Part shown: positions 6,649 to 12,464 of the stretch, in pieces
Layout of the letters: every line of letters starts with the position of its first letter
Position numbering within the stretch: position 1 is the stretch's first letter
Assembly (NCBI GenBank): GCA_944381255.1
Contig: CALWKL010000101.1
Location: 1-12,464 of the forward strand
Reading direction: 5' to 3'
DNA from: an uncultured Clostridia bacterium
GTDB lineage: Bacteria > Bacillota > Clostridia > Christensenellales > UBA1242
Length of the DNA stretch: 12,464 bases
Notes under the pieces: model-generated
What the model saw: the letters and a program-made list of their open reading frames with translations, nothing else
Databases searched by the model: none
What the model was told of the DNA's origin: nothing
Translations under genes and position numbers: made by a program

Positions 6649-7005
6649 ATGAGAATTAAAAATGGTATTCATGCAATCAAGAAAAGAAATAAAATCTTGA
6701 AAAAAGCAAAGGGTTATTATGCTGGTAAGTCAAAGTTATTCAAGACTGCCAAAGAGCAAGTAATGAAGTCTGGCAATTATGCTTACGTTGGACGTCGTCT
6801 AAAGAAACGTGATATGCGTACTCTTTGGATTGCTCGTATCAACGCTGGTTGCCGTCAGAATGGTGTATCATACAGTGTATTTATGCACGGATTAAAGACT
6901 GCAAACATAGATTTAAACCGTAAAGTTTTGGCTGATATGGCTGTGAACGATTCTGCAGCTTTTGCAAGTCTAGTAGCTACAGCTAAGGCTGCCGTTGCAA
7001 AGTAA
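6649..7005 (+). CDS. rplT: 50S ribosomal protein L20 (bL20)
   Basis: L20 binds 23S rRNA early in 50S assembly and, in Firmicutes and E. coli, is the repressor of its own operon. The protein has 118 residues. The basic N-terminal extension (KKRNKILKKAKGYY) is followed by the conserved RRLKKRDMRTLWIARINA (49-66) and a C-terminal globular part with DRKVLADLAVND-like residues (NRKVLADMAVND). GAGGAGG (6632-6638) is 10 nt before the ATG, immediately after the rpmI stop. A strong terminator hairpin begins 16 nt after its stop. Together with the leader at 5770-5874 it closes a feedback loop. Confidence 0.97.
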   Translation: MRIKNGIHAIKKRNKILKKAKGYYAGKSKLFKTAKEQVMKSGNYAYVGRRLKKRDMRTLWIARINAGCRQNGVSYSVFMHGLKTANIDLNRKVLADMAVNDSAAFASLVATAKAAVAK

Positions 7006-7021
7006 TTTAAAAAGTGAGGGG

Positions 7022-7056
7022 ATAGTTTTGCTATATTTTTTAGCAAAACTATTTTT
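7022..7056 (+). terminator. Terminator of the infC operon
   Basis: ATAGTTTTGCTA (7022-7033) and TAGCAAAACTAT (7041-7052) form a perfect 12-bp stem with a 7-nt T-rich loop, followed by T at 7052-7056. It ends six bases before the ATG of the methyltransferase gene. Confidence 0.88.
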
Positions 7057-7062
7057 GGTGAT

Positions 7063-7791
7063 ATGACTAAGGAAATCACTAGTAAATCAAATGATTTTAT
7101 TAAGTATTTATTAAAACTTAAACAAAAAAGACACTGCTCCGATGAAATACTCATCGAGGGTGAGCGTTTCGTTAATGAGGCAGTCAAGCGTGGTATCAAG
7201 ATAAAAGCTTTGCTTTATACCGAAGCACCCAAGTTTATTCATTTAGTTGAAGCGCAAAGTTACCAAATCTCACCCCAAGTTGCTAAGGCGCTGTCTAGCA
7301 CTGTAACCCCTAGCGGTATATTTGCTCTAATAAATTATAAGGCAAGTGCCTTTGGTATGCCTCGCGGAGATTTTTTGGTACTAGACCATATTTCAGACCC
7401 TGGTAATCTGGGTACGATAATTCGTACTGCTCTTGCCTTTGGCTTTAAGGATATATATCTCTATCAATGTGCTGATTGGAGGAATCCTAAGGTTTTACGG
7501 TCTACTATGGGTACAATTTTTGATGTAAGACTATATGAGATAGGTTATGCTGAAATTATAGAATTAGCGAAGTTGCCTTTATTCAAGGCAGATATAATAG
7601 GTACAAATATTAATACCTTCACTCGTAACTTAGATATTCTTGGGATAATCTTAGGGAATGAAGCAAATGGGATATCAGAAGATGTCGATACATTGATAAA
7701 AAGTAGCCTATCAATACCTATGAAAAATGCAGTTGAATCACTCAATGTTGCAATCGCAGGTGCTATATTGATGAGCAAATTGACAAAATAG
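7063..7791 (+). CDS. SpoU/TrmH-family RNA 2'-O-ribose methyltransferase
   Basis: Predicted SAM-dependent SPOUT enzyme that methylates ribose 2'-OH in rRNA or tRNA; the exact target cannot be told. The 242-residue protein has an N-terminal RNA-binding substrate domain (about 5-95, with LIEGERFVNEA at 30-40). The trefoil-knot catalytic domain shows motif 1 DPGNLGTIIRTA (112-123, Asn115 and Arg121), motif 2 ILGNEANGIS (196-205) and motif 3 LSIPMKNAVESLNVA (216-230). NPKVLRSTMG (141-150) is also family-typical. The start follows GGTGAT (7057-7062), which matches the 3' part of the Shine-Dalgarno sequence but abuts the ATG. Position after rplT is common in Firmicutes (compare ysgA near pheS in Bacillus). 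There is no room for a promoter between the rplT terminator and this gene. Confidence 0.9.
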   Translation: MTKEITSKSNDFIKYLLKLKQKRHCSDEILIEGERFVNEAVKRGIKIKALLYTEAPKFIHLVEAQSYQISPQVAKALSSTVTPSGIFALINYKASAFGMPRGDFLVLDHISDPGNLGTIIRTALAFGFKDIYLYQCADWRNPKVLRSTMGTIFDVRLYEIGYAEIIELAKLPLFKADIIGTNINTFTRNLDILGIILGNEANGISEDVDTLIKSSLSIPMKNAVESLNVAIAGAILMSKLTK

Positions 7792-7812
7792 TATAAAAAG
7801 GAGTTTGTTTTT

Positions 7813-8550
7813 ATGTCAGGTCATAGTAAATGGTCAACAATTAAACGTGACAAAGAAAAAACGGATCAGGCTCGTGGTAAAATCTTTACAAAAATAGGTA
7901 AAGAGATAGCGGTAGCTGTAAAGGCAGGTGGCCCTGACCCTTCTACCAATCCAAAGCTAGCGACAGTAATAGCAAAAGCTAGGAGCAACAATATGCCAAA
8001 TGACAATATTCAGCGCTCTATCAAAAAAGCTAGCGGAGAGGGAAGTAGTGTAAGTTATGAGTCAATGATGTACGAGGGATACGGCCCAGGAGGCAGTGCA
8101 GTCATTTGTGAAATATTGACTGATAACAAGAACAGGGCATCTAGTGATGTTCGACACATATTCGACAGAGCAGGTGGTTCTTTGGGTGGTCCTGGCAGTG
8201 TGGCGTTTTTGTTCGATAGGAAAGCTGTAATCGCTACCAAGGCAAAACCAGGAATGACAGAAGATGATGTAATGATGCTCGCCATGGATATAGATGCAGA
8301 TGATGTAGAGTTTGCTCCCGAGGGCTATACCTTTATCGGAGACCCTAGCAAACTCGCTAGTATGCGCGACAAGTTGATACAAGATGGATACGAGGTAGTG
8401 AGCGCAGACCTAGAGATGATTGCAAATTCTTTGGTTGATTTACCAGAGGACAAGTACATTTCATTTACTAAGATGCTAGATAATCTAGAGGAAAATGATG
8501 ATGTACAAAATGTATATCATAATGTAAATATGAAAAATGAGGAAGAGTAA
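7813..8550 (+). CDS. yebC: YebC/PmpR/TACO1-family protein
   Basis: A 245-residue cytoplasmic protein of the YebC family, full length. The hallmark N-terminus MSGHSKWSTIKRDKEKTD is followed by NMPNDNIQRSIKKASGE and YEGYGPGG (about 56-93), then the acidic middle and C-terminal domains (GSLGGPGSVAFLF, then the FAPEGYTF strand). It has long been annotated as a transcriptional regulator (PmpR). More recent work on bacterial YebC and mitochondrial TACO1 points to helping ribosomes through proline-rich stretches, which would suit its place beside ribosomal genes. AAAAAGGAG (7795-7803) is 9 nt before the ATG. It starts 21 nt after the methyltransferase stop and is likely co-transcribed with it. Confidence 0.95.
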   Translation: MSGHSKWSTIKRDKEKTDQARGKIFTKIGKEIAVAVKAGGPDPSTNPKLATVIAKARSNNMPNDNIQRSIKKASGEGSSVSYESMMYEGYGPGGSAVICEILTDNKNRASSDVRHIFDRAGGSLGGPGSVAFLFDRKAVIATKAKPGMTEDDVMMLAMDIDADDVEFAPEGYTFIGDPSKLASMRDKLIQDGYEVVSADLEMIANSLVDLPEDKYISFTKMLDNLEENDDVQNVYHNVNMKNEEE

Positions 8551-8567
8551 TATAACTCTATAATTTT

Positions 8568-8626
8568 AATATTTGATTTTTTCAATAGCAAATAGTAAGA
8601 TAAACGCTAAAACGAATATTTGATTT
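8568..8626. repeat. 12-base direct repeat AATATTTGATTT
   Basis: AATATTTGATTT occurs at 8568-8579 and again at 8615-8626, 47 bases apart start to start. It could be a binding site pair or chance in A+T-rich DNA. Confidence 0.4.
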
Positions 8627-8633
8627 GTAAGAA

Positions 8634-8662
8634 TTAAAAACGACTTGAATTTACATTATAAT
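8634..8662 (+). promoter_or_regulatory. Possible promoter in the yebC-radC gap
   Basis: TTAAAA (8634-8639, 4/6), a 17-bp spacer and a perfect TATAAT (8657-8662). A transcript would start near 8669 and meet the terminator at 8707-8738. It could be chance in A+T-rich sequence. Confidence 0.4.
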
Positions 8663-8663
8663 A

Positions 8664-8738
8664 AATAGTTTTTGTGTGTATTTACAAAAATTATTAAATA
8701 AATAATAAGCAGGGCAATGTGCCTTGCTTTATTTTTTT
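8664..8738 (+). ncRNA. Candidate small RNA with two hairpins
   Basis: Hairpin 1 pairs 8664-8675 with 8684-8695 (12 bp with one G-T, around a TTTTTGT / ACAAAAA core). It is followed by an A-rich linker and the terminator hairpin (8707-8729) with its T tract. From a start near 8669 the RNA would be about 65-70 nt. No open reading frame with a ribosome site is present. It may instead be the end of a long yebC 3' untranslated region. Confidence 0.3.
8707..8738 (+). terminator. Rho-independent terminator between yebC and radC
   Basis: AAGCAGGGCA (8707-8716) pairs with TGCCTTGCTT (8720-8729) through one G-T pair, closing an ATG loop. T8732-T8738 follow. It ends the yebC transcript or the small RNA candidate. 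Confidence 0.82.
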
Positions 8739-8792
8739 ATGGTAGGTTTAGGTAAAAATACTTAAATAAAAAGTATGATTGGTTTTCAAAAA

Positions 8793-8806
8793 ATTTTTCG
8801 AAAAAT
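8793..8806. repeat. 14-bp perfect palindrome abutting the radC -35
   Basis: ATTTTTCGAAAAAT is a perfect palindrome directly upstream of the TTGCAA hexamer of the radC promoter. It is placed as an operator or activator site would be, but A/T tracts form such palindromes easily. It does not resemble a Bacillus-type LexA box. Confidence 0.35.
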
Positions 8807-8807
8807 A

Positions 8808-8835
8808 TTGCAATTTTTTCATACTATGTTATAAT
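8808..8835 (+). promoter_or_regulatory. Extended -10 promoter of radC
   Basis: TTGCAA (8808-8813), a 16-bp spacer and a perfect TATAAT (8830-8835). A TG at 8827-8828 makes an extended -10. The start near 8842 gives a leader of about 30 nt. Confidence 0.75.
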
Positions 8836-8871
8836 AAAGAAAAATTTCCCCACTAAAGAAAAAGGTAAAAT

Positions 8872-9618
8872 ATGAAGAAAAATCCAAAACTACATCTTGG
8901 CCATTTTCAGAGAGTGCGAGATAGAATTCTCAATAGTGATGTGAATAGCCTAGATGACACACTTGTATTAGAGATGCTTTTGCAATCTCCTATACATAGG
9001 GGTGATACCAATGAAATTGCTAGAGAGATTTTAGCCAGATTTGGTAGTTTTAATAAATTTTGTAAATTGGCAAGATATGATGATTTGCTTACAATAAACG
9101 GTGTAGGTGAGACAGTTGCAGAAAAACTAATGTGCTTTGTAAAAATATTTCAATATTACAGAATGCAACCTTGCGATTGCGTAGATATAGATGCTACGAA
9201 CATTCGAGAATTTACTAAATTTTTAAAAGGTATATACAACGGATATGACCACGAAGTTCTTTTGCTATTTATACTCAATAGTTCAGGTCAGGTATGTCAT
9301 TATACCGTACTCCAGCACGGAGATAATCAGCATGTAATGGTTGATTTATCCCGCATATCCGAGTTAACTAGAATTCATAAGGGCAATTCGGTAATATTGT
9401 CTCACAATCACCCTGTAGGACCTTTTTATCCATCTATAGAAGATTTTCAGACTACTCAACAGATAATGGCATATTGCCAAAGCAGAGGTATACATTTTTT
9501 GGATCACATAATTGTAAGTCAACATGGTTATTTTAGTTTTCGTAGTTCACATTTGCTACATGCTATGCAGACTAGATTAATGAACAAGTTGCGAGAGCGC
9601 AAGAAATTGAGCGCATAG
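8872..9618 (+). CDS. radC: RadC-family JAB/MPN domain protein
   Basis: A 248-residue RadC-like protein. The N-terminal part is UPF0758-like with the Firmicute pattern GHFQRVRDRIL (10-20), LEMLLQSPIHRGDTNEIA (33-50) and a helix-hairpin-helix LLTINGVGE (72-80). The C-terminal JAB/MPN metalloprotease-like domain has Glu128, then HNHP with His178 and His180, and Asp191: a complete JAMM zinc set. The name comes from an E. coli allele later found to lie in recG, so a repair role is not established; the biochemical activity of the family is unknown. AAAGG (8861-8865) lies 6 nt before the ATG. It is a single-gene unit with its own promoter and a terminator shared with the convergent ABC operon. Confidence 0.92.
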   Translation: MKKNPKLHLGHFQRVRDRILNSDVNSLDDTLVLEMLLQSPIHRGDTNEIAREILARFGSFNKFCKLARYDDLLTINGVGETVAEKLMCFVKIFQYYRMQPCDCVDIDATNIREFTKFLKGIYNGYDHEVLLLFILNSSGQVCHYTVLQHGDNQHVMVDLSRISELTRIHKGNSVILSHNHPVGPFYPSIEDFQTTQQIMAYCQSRGIHFLDHIIVSQHGYFSFRSSHLLHAMQTRLMNKLRERKKLSA

Positions 9619-9619
9619 C

Positions 9620-9648
9620 AAAAACCCCGAGAATTTCTCGGGGTTTTT
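9620..9648. terminator. Bidirectional terminator between radC and the ABC operon
   Basis: AAAAACCCCGAGA (9620-9632) and TCTCGGGGTTTTT (9636-9648) form a perfect 13-bp stem with a 3-nt loop. The flanking A and T runs give a T tract on both strands. It starts two bases after the radC stop and 24 bases beyond the permease stop on the other strand. Confidence 0.95.
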
Positions 9649-9671
9649 CGTAGAGAAAAGAAGTTGTGGTT

Positions 9672-10484
9672 TTAAGAACGCTTTTTGTTGACTAATTTTT
9701 CTATGAAACTAACTATCAAATACATGATGCTTGCTAGTATACATAGTATCAAAGTACTAGCCATTACTAAGTCTAGTCTAAAGATTTGACTACCATAGAC
9801 TATCAAATACCCAAGTCCCGCACTGCTGATGAGATATTCACCCATGATTGAACCTACCCAACTCATACCGATACTAATCTTGAGTACAGAGATAAACTGA
9901 GGTACAGATGCTGGGAGAATAAGCTTTAATAAAATTTGGAATTTGTTGGCACCCATAGATTTCATTAATAAAATCTTGTCTTGCTCACAACTGCGAAAAG
10001 CATTTAGCATAGAAATAATTGTAATAATGATAGTTATCAAAACACAGATTACTACTATGCTTTGCATACCTGCACCAAACCAAATAATCACTATTGGTCC
10101 AAGCGCAATTTTTGGTAAAGAATTTAACACTACGATGTACGGGTCAAGAATCTTTCGTAATGTTTCGCTCCACCAGAGCAGTATGGCTATCAGTAGACCT
10201 AGGGCGGTAGAGATAGCAAATCCCAGTAATGTTTCGTAAAGTGTTATGCCGATATGATAGAATAATTCGCCACTAGAGTATAATGAGCCAATAGTATTAA
10301 GTATTCGACTAGGGCTACTGAATATCAAGGTATTGATTACATTGAAGTAAGACAATATTTCCCATAGCCCTAAAATTACGACCAGAATGCAAATTTGCAT
10401 ACTAAGTACAAAGAATTTTTTTCGTCTATTGCGGGCTAAAAACCTAGAATGTTCTTTGGAATAATTAATATTTTTTCTTCGCAA
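9672..10484 (-). CDS. ABC transporter permease, SsuC/TauC/ThiX-like
   Basis: Inner-membrane permease of a small-solute importer. The 270-residue protein has a basic N-terminal tail, then about six hydrophobic segments (near 24-46, 84-104, 115-136, 140-160, 196-214 and 238-262). The cytoplasmic EAA loop (about 174-195: MKSMGANKFQILLKLILPAS) contacts the ATPase. The start is TTG at 10484-10482; AAGGAG (minus strand, 10500-10495) lies 10 nt upstream, and the first internal Met (residue 29) would cut into the first membrane segment. The start is 1 nt beyond the ATPase stop, so the two are translated together. It belongs to the nitrate/sulfonate/taurine/pyrimidine-precursor permease group; the substrate is unknown. 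Confidence 0.92.
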   Translation of the reverse strand: MRRKNINYSKEHSRFLARNRRKKFFVLSMQICILVVILGLWEILSYFNVINTLIFSSPSRILNTIGSLYSSGELFYHIGITLYETLLGFAISTALGLLIAILLWWSETLRKILDPYIVVLNSLPKIALGPIVIIWFGAGMQSIVVICVLITIIITIISMLNAFRSCEQDKILLMKSMGANKFQILLKLILPASVPQFISVLKISIGMSWVGSIMGEYLISSAGLGYLIVYGSQIFRLDLVMASTLILCILASIMYLIVSFIEKLVNKKRS

Positions 10485-10485
10485 T

Positions 10486-11241
10486 TTATATTAACTCCTT
10501 CCAAATTTCATCTATTAACTCTTGATATTCGCGTGTTTTTTTGCGCTCCTCTATTAGAGGAATACTCCGTAGCTTGCTCGTAAAAACTTTTTTTACTACA
10601 CTAGGTCGGTGGCTTAGAACAATAATTCGATCAGATAGACTTGCAGCCTCTCCAATGTCGTGCGTAACTAGAATACTAGTCTTTTGTTCTCGCGAAATTA
10701 TATCATTGACATCTTGAATGACTACTTTTTTAGTTTGGTAGTCCAAAGCTCCAAAAGGCTCATCTAGCAGTAATAATTCTGGTCGCAGTGCCAGTGTGCG
10801 AATCAAAGCCACACGCTGTCGCATACCTCCACTGAGATGCTTTGGGTACTTGTGTTTAAAATCTTGTAAACCGTATTTAGAAAGCAATCCATCGAGGTAT
10901 TTTGTAGTTTCAGGACTCTTGTCGCCTACAATTTCAGGCCCTAACTTGATATTTTGCCACACAGTGCGCCATTCAAACAAATGGTCTCTTTGGAACATAT
11001 ATCCAGTTTTATTTTTCGCCTCGCTTATCGGCTGACCACGCAAAGTGATTTTGCCACTACTAGGCGTGATGACTCCTGAAATAAGGGATAGGAGAGTAGT
11101 CTTACCACACCCGCTAGGGCCGACGACTGAGATAAACTCATTCTCATCAGCGTACATAGATATAGATTCTATTGCTAGTGTCTCATCAGTCAAAGTATGA
11201 TAGATTAATGATACATTATCTATATTTAATAGGTGCTCCAT
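10486..11241 (-). CDS. ABC transporter ATP-binding protein, SsuB/TauB-like
   Basis: The energising subunit of the importer, at the inner face of the membrane. The 251-residue protein has Walker A GPSGCGKTT (41-49), Q-loop Gln84, signature LSGGMRQR (136-143), Walker B LLLLDEP (156-162, with catalytic Glu161), the D-loop GALD and the H-loop His194. YMFQRDHLFEWRTVWQNI (81-98) is typical of the nitrate/sulfonate/taurine ATPase group. ATG start with AGAGGAT (minus strand, 11257-11251) 9 nt upstream. It is the middle gene of the operon, 101 bases after the binding-protein stop and 1 base before the permease start. All ATPase motifs are intact. Confidence 0.95.
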   Translation of the reverse strand: MEHLLNIDNVSLIYHTLTDETLAIESISMYADENEFISVVGPSGCGKTTLLSLISGVITPSSGKITLRGQPISEAKNKTGYMFQRDHLFEWRTVWQNIKLGPEIVGDKSPETTKYLDGLLSKYGLQDFKHKYPKHLSGGMRQRVALIRTLALRPELLLLDEPFGALDYQTKKVVIQDVNDIISREQKTSILVTHDIGEAASLSDRIIVLSHRPSVVKKVFTSKLRSIPLIEERKKTREYQELIDEIWKELI

Positions 11242-11275
11242 AGATTGCTTATCCTCTTATACAGTTTACATTGCC

Positions 11276-11305
11276 ATTATATTGTAAATCATTATAAAAT
11301 GTTAC
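11276..11305 (-). promoter_or_regulatory. Possible internal promoter before the ATPase gene
   Basis: On the minus strand, GTAACA (11305-11300, 4/6), an 18-bp spacer and TATAAT (11281-11276). It could give the ATPase and permease their own transcript. The -35 is weak and the DNA is A+T-rich. Confidence 0.3.
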
Positions 11306-11306
11306 A

Positions 11307-11329
11307 AATAAAATTACATTAATTTTATT
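11307..11329 (-). repeat. Intra-operon hairpin after the binding-protein gene
   Basis: AATAAAATTA and TAATTTTATT form a perfect 10-bp stem with a 3-nt loop, 13 bases after the binding-protein stop. It is all A/T and has only a short T run after it, so it would be a weak terminator or a 3'-end stabiliser for the first gene's mRNA. Confidence 0.4.
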
Positions 11330-11342
11330 CTATTAAAATAAC

Positions 11343-12353
11343 TTATGCGTATGCAAAATAATTTACTACCTTATTTGCTATTGTATTATCGATGACTTTA
11401 TCAAAATCAACACTGCCAGTTAATTCGCCAGCACTGGTAATAATATTACATAATCTCTCATAGTTCTCTTGATTCATTACTGGTGTATCAGCAAATGCTG
11501 AAAGTGATATATAGTTTTGCATCGCTGCCTTGATATTTTCCTTACTGGTATCAGCAAAACTTGGGGCAAGGGCTGTCGCTACATCATCAAGACTTGCATT
11601 CACTAGGTATAAGTATCCACGGTATACAGCACGTAAAAATTGCTCTGCTTGAAGCGCATTTTCCGATAAATACTCTTGTTTTGCAATAAATCCTGTGTAT
11701 GGTACATTGCCTCCCATTTGACCAACAGATGCTACTATTGCACCTTTGCCTGTCTCTTGGTAACTACTAGCCACTGGCTCAAACATTGTGCAGTAGTCTC
11801 CAATACCTGATTCAAATACTGTTGCAACCATACCAAATTCATAGTCTAGATTAAGTGTATAATCTCTACCTGCAATCAAGCCTTGTTGCTTTAGAGCATA
11901 TTCTAGAGTCATAGCAGGCATACCACCTCTACGACCTGCAATAATAGTTTTACCTCGTAAATCTTCTATAGTAAAGTCTGGGTCTGCAGTCCTGCCCACC
12001 AAGAATGAACCATCACACGCGGTAAGAGCTCCAAATACTTTTGGAGAATTGCCATTAGTCGTTTGTTGTGCAGTGTATACTGCTGTTTCTGGTCCCGCTA
12101 GTCCTATTGTCGCTTGACCAGAAATAATTGATGTCATTACATTATTACTGCCATTACCGTTGATTAATTCAACTGTCAAGCCTTCGTCAGCAAAATAACC
12201 TTTGTTCAAAGCGATATACAGTGGGGCATAGAATATGCTATGTGTTACCTCGCTAAGAACTATCTTATTTGAACCAGTATTACTACAACCGCCGAAACTG
12301 AGTGTCAGTACTGGTATCAACAACAATGCCAGCATAAATGCTATTTTTTTCAT
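11343..12353 (-). CDS. ABC transporter substrate-binding lipoprotein, NMT1/SsuA-like
   Basis: Membrane-anchored binding protein that captures the solute outside the cell. The 336-residue protein starts at ATG 12353, with AAGGAGG (minus strand, 12365-12359) 5 nt upstream; an in-frame ATG at 12374 would place the ribosome site inside the gene. The N-terminus is KK followed by a hydrophobic core and a lipobox-like SFGGC with Cys23; Phe at -3 is unusual. The mature part follows the NMT1/THI5/SsuA pattern: FYAPLYIALNKGYFADEGLTVEL (41-63), SGQATIGLAGPE (78-89), then DLRGKTI and GRRGG. First gene of the minus-strand operon. Related proteins bind sulfonates, taurine, nitrate, riboflavin or thiamine-pyrimidine compounds. 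No riboswitch or enzyme neighbour narrows this down. Confidence 0.93.
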   Translation of the reverse strand: MKKIAFMLALLLIPVLTLSFGGCSNTGSNKIVLSEVTHSIFYAPLYIALNKGYFADEGLTVELINGNGSNNVMTSIISGQATIGLAGPETAVYTAQQTTNGNSPKVFGALTACDGSFLVGRTADPDFTIEDLRGKTIIAGRRGGMPAMTLEYALKQQGLIAGRDYTLNLDYEFGMVATVFESGIGDYCTMFEPVASSYQETGKGAIVASVGQMGGNVPYTGFIAKQEYLSENALQAEQFLRAVYRGYLYLVNASLDDVATALAPSFADTSKENIKAAMQNYISLSAFADTPVMNQENYERLCNIITSAGELTGSVDFDKVIDNTIANKVVNYFAYA

Positions 12354-12382
12354 AAAAACCTCCTTATTTGACATTTAATTGA

Positions 12383-12412
12383 ATTATATTCAAATATTAT
12401 TTTTTTTGTTAA
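12383..12412 (-). promoter_or_regulatory. Promoter of the ABC importer operon
   Basis: On the minus strand, TTAACA (12412-12407, 5/6), an 18-bp spacer and a perfect TATAAT (12388-12383). The start near 12376 leaves a leader of about 22 nt, too short for a riboswitch. Confidence 0.65.
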
Positions 12413-12416
12413 TTGT

Positions 12417-12445
12417 TTGTTATTTTTGATACAAAATGGTATAAT
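12417..12445 (+). promoter_or_regulatory. Divergent promoter reading out of the window
   Basis: TTGTTA (12417-12422), a 17-bp spacer and a perfect TATAAT (12440-12445), with TG at 12437-12438 as an extended -10. It points right, away from the ABC operon, toward a gene beyond the window, perhaps its regulator or an unrelated gene. Confidence 0.6.
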
Positions 12446-12464
12446 TAATTTAGAAATAAAAAAA

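Larger units (their letters stand above)
8551..8871. other. 321-base A+T-rich intergenic region between yebC and radC
   Basis: No coding region is seen here. The gap holds a 12-base direct repeat, a possible promoter with a two-hairpin transcript ending in a terminator (8634-8738), a palindrome (8793-8806) and the radC promoter (8808-8835). The terminator lies about 155 bases after the yebC stop, unusually far for a simple operon end. Confidence 0.7.

Noticed and set aside
8872..9618. RadC as a sign of an integrated element or defence island
   Set aside because: RadC-family genes do occur on mobile elements, but no integrase, repeat, att-like site or defence gene is nearby, and this gene has ordinary promoter and terminator signals.
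9943..10239. 98-codon plus-strand frame opposite the permease gene
   Set aside because: It lies wholly antisense to a clear permease, has no ribosome site or promoter, and its product resembles no domain.
8..12374. No gene in the window stops at TGA (10 TAA, 4 TAG), hinting at a changed genetic code
   Set aside because: Trp is encoded by TGG and no in-frame TGA is needed to complete any protein. Fourteen genes in A+T-rich DNA can lack TGA stops by chance. Checking release factor 2 and genome-wide stop use would settle it.
12354..12464. Riboswitch (TPP or FMN type) ahead of the ABC importer that would name the substrate
   Set aside because: The predicted leader is only about 22 nt and no conserved riboswitch core is visible on the minus strand.

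Overview
The window looks like chromosomal core DNA from a low-G+C, probably anaerobic, spore-lineage Bacillota (Clostridia-like). The evidence is A+T-rich intergenic DNA, strong AGGAGG-type ribosome sites, near-consensus sigma-A promoters, a T-box leader before thrS, an L20-type leader before infC, a rubrerythrin, and a YtxC-like sporulation gene directly upstream of thrS. I see no transposase, phage gene, CRISPR array, tRNA, rRNA or insertion-sequence end. All 14 genes end in TAA or TAG.

Left part (1-3482, + strand): rarA (replication-fork AAA+ ATPase); a rubrerythrin with its own promoter and terminator; an unrecognised 184-residue secreted acidic protein, also with its own promoter and terminator; and a YtxC-like sporulation gene preceded by a sigma-E-like promoter.

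Central part (3496-8550, + strand): a translation cluster. A perfect-consensus promoter drives a T-box leader and thrS. A second promoter and an L20-binding leader precede infC-rpmI-rplT. infC appears to start at AUA (or AUC), the usual IF3 self-control device. Charged-tRNA supply, IF3 level and L20 level can therefore each feed back on the genes that make them. A perfect 12-bp terminator hairpin follows rplT and lies flush against a SpoU/TrmH-family rRNA methyltransferase gene, followed by yebC.

Right part (8551-12464): an A+T-rich gap holds a possible two-hairpin small RNA ending in a terminator, then the promoter of a RadC-family gene. A bidirectional terminator separates radC from a convergent minus-strand operon for a NMT1/SsuA-type ABC importer: lipoprotein, ATPase, permease. 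Its substrate cannot be told from the sequence. Divergent promoters sit at the right edge, one reading out of the window.

I did not find a clear undescribed multi-gene system. The best leads are the orphan secreted protein, the two-hairpin RNA candidate, the sigma-E-like signal before ytxC, and the stacked translation feedback controls.
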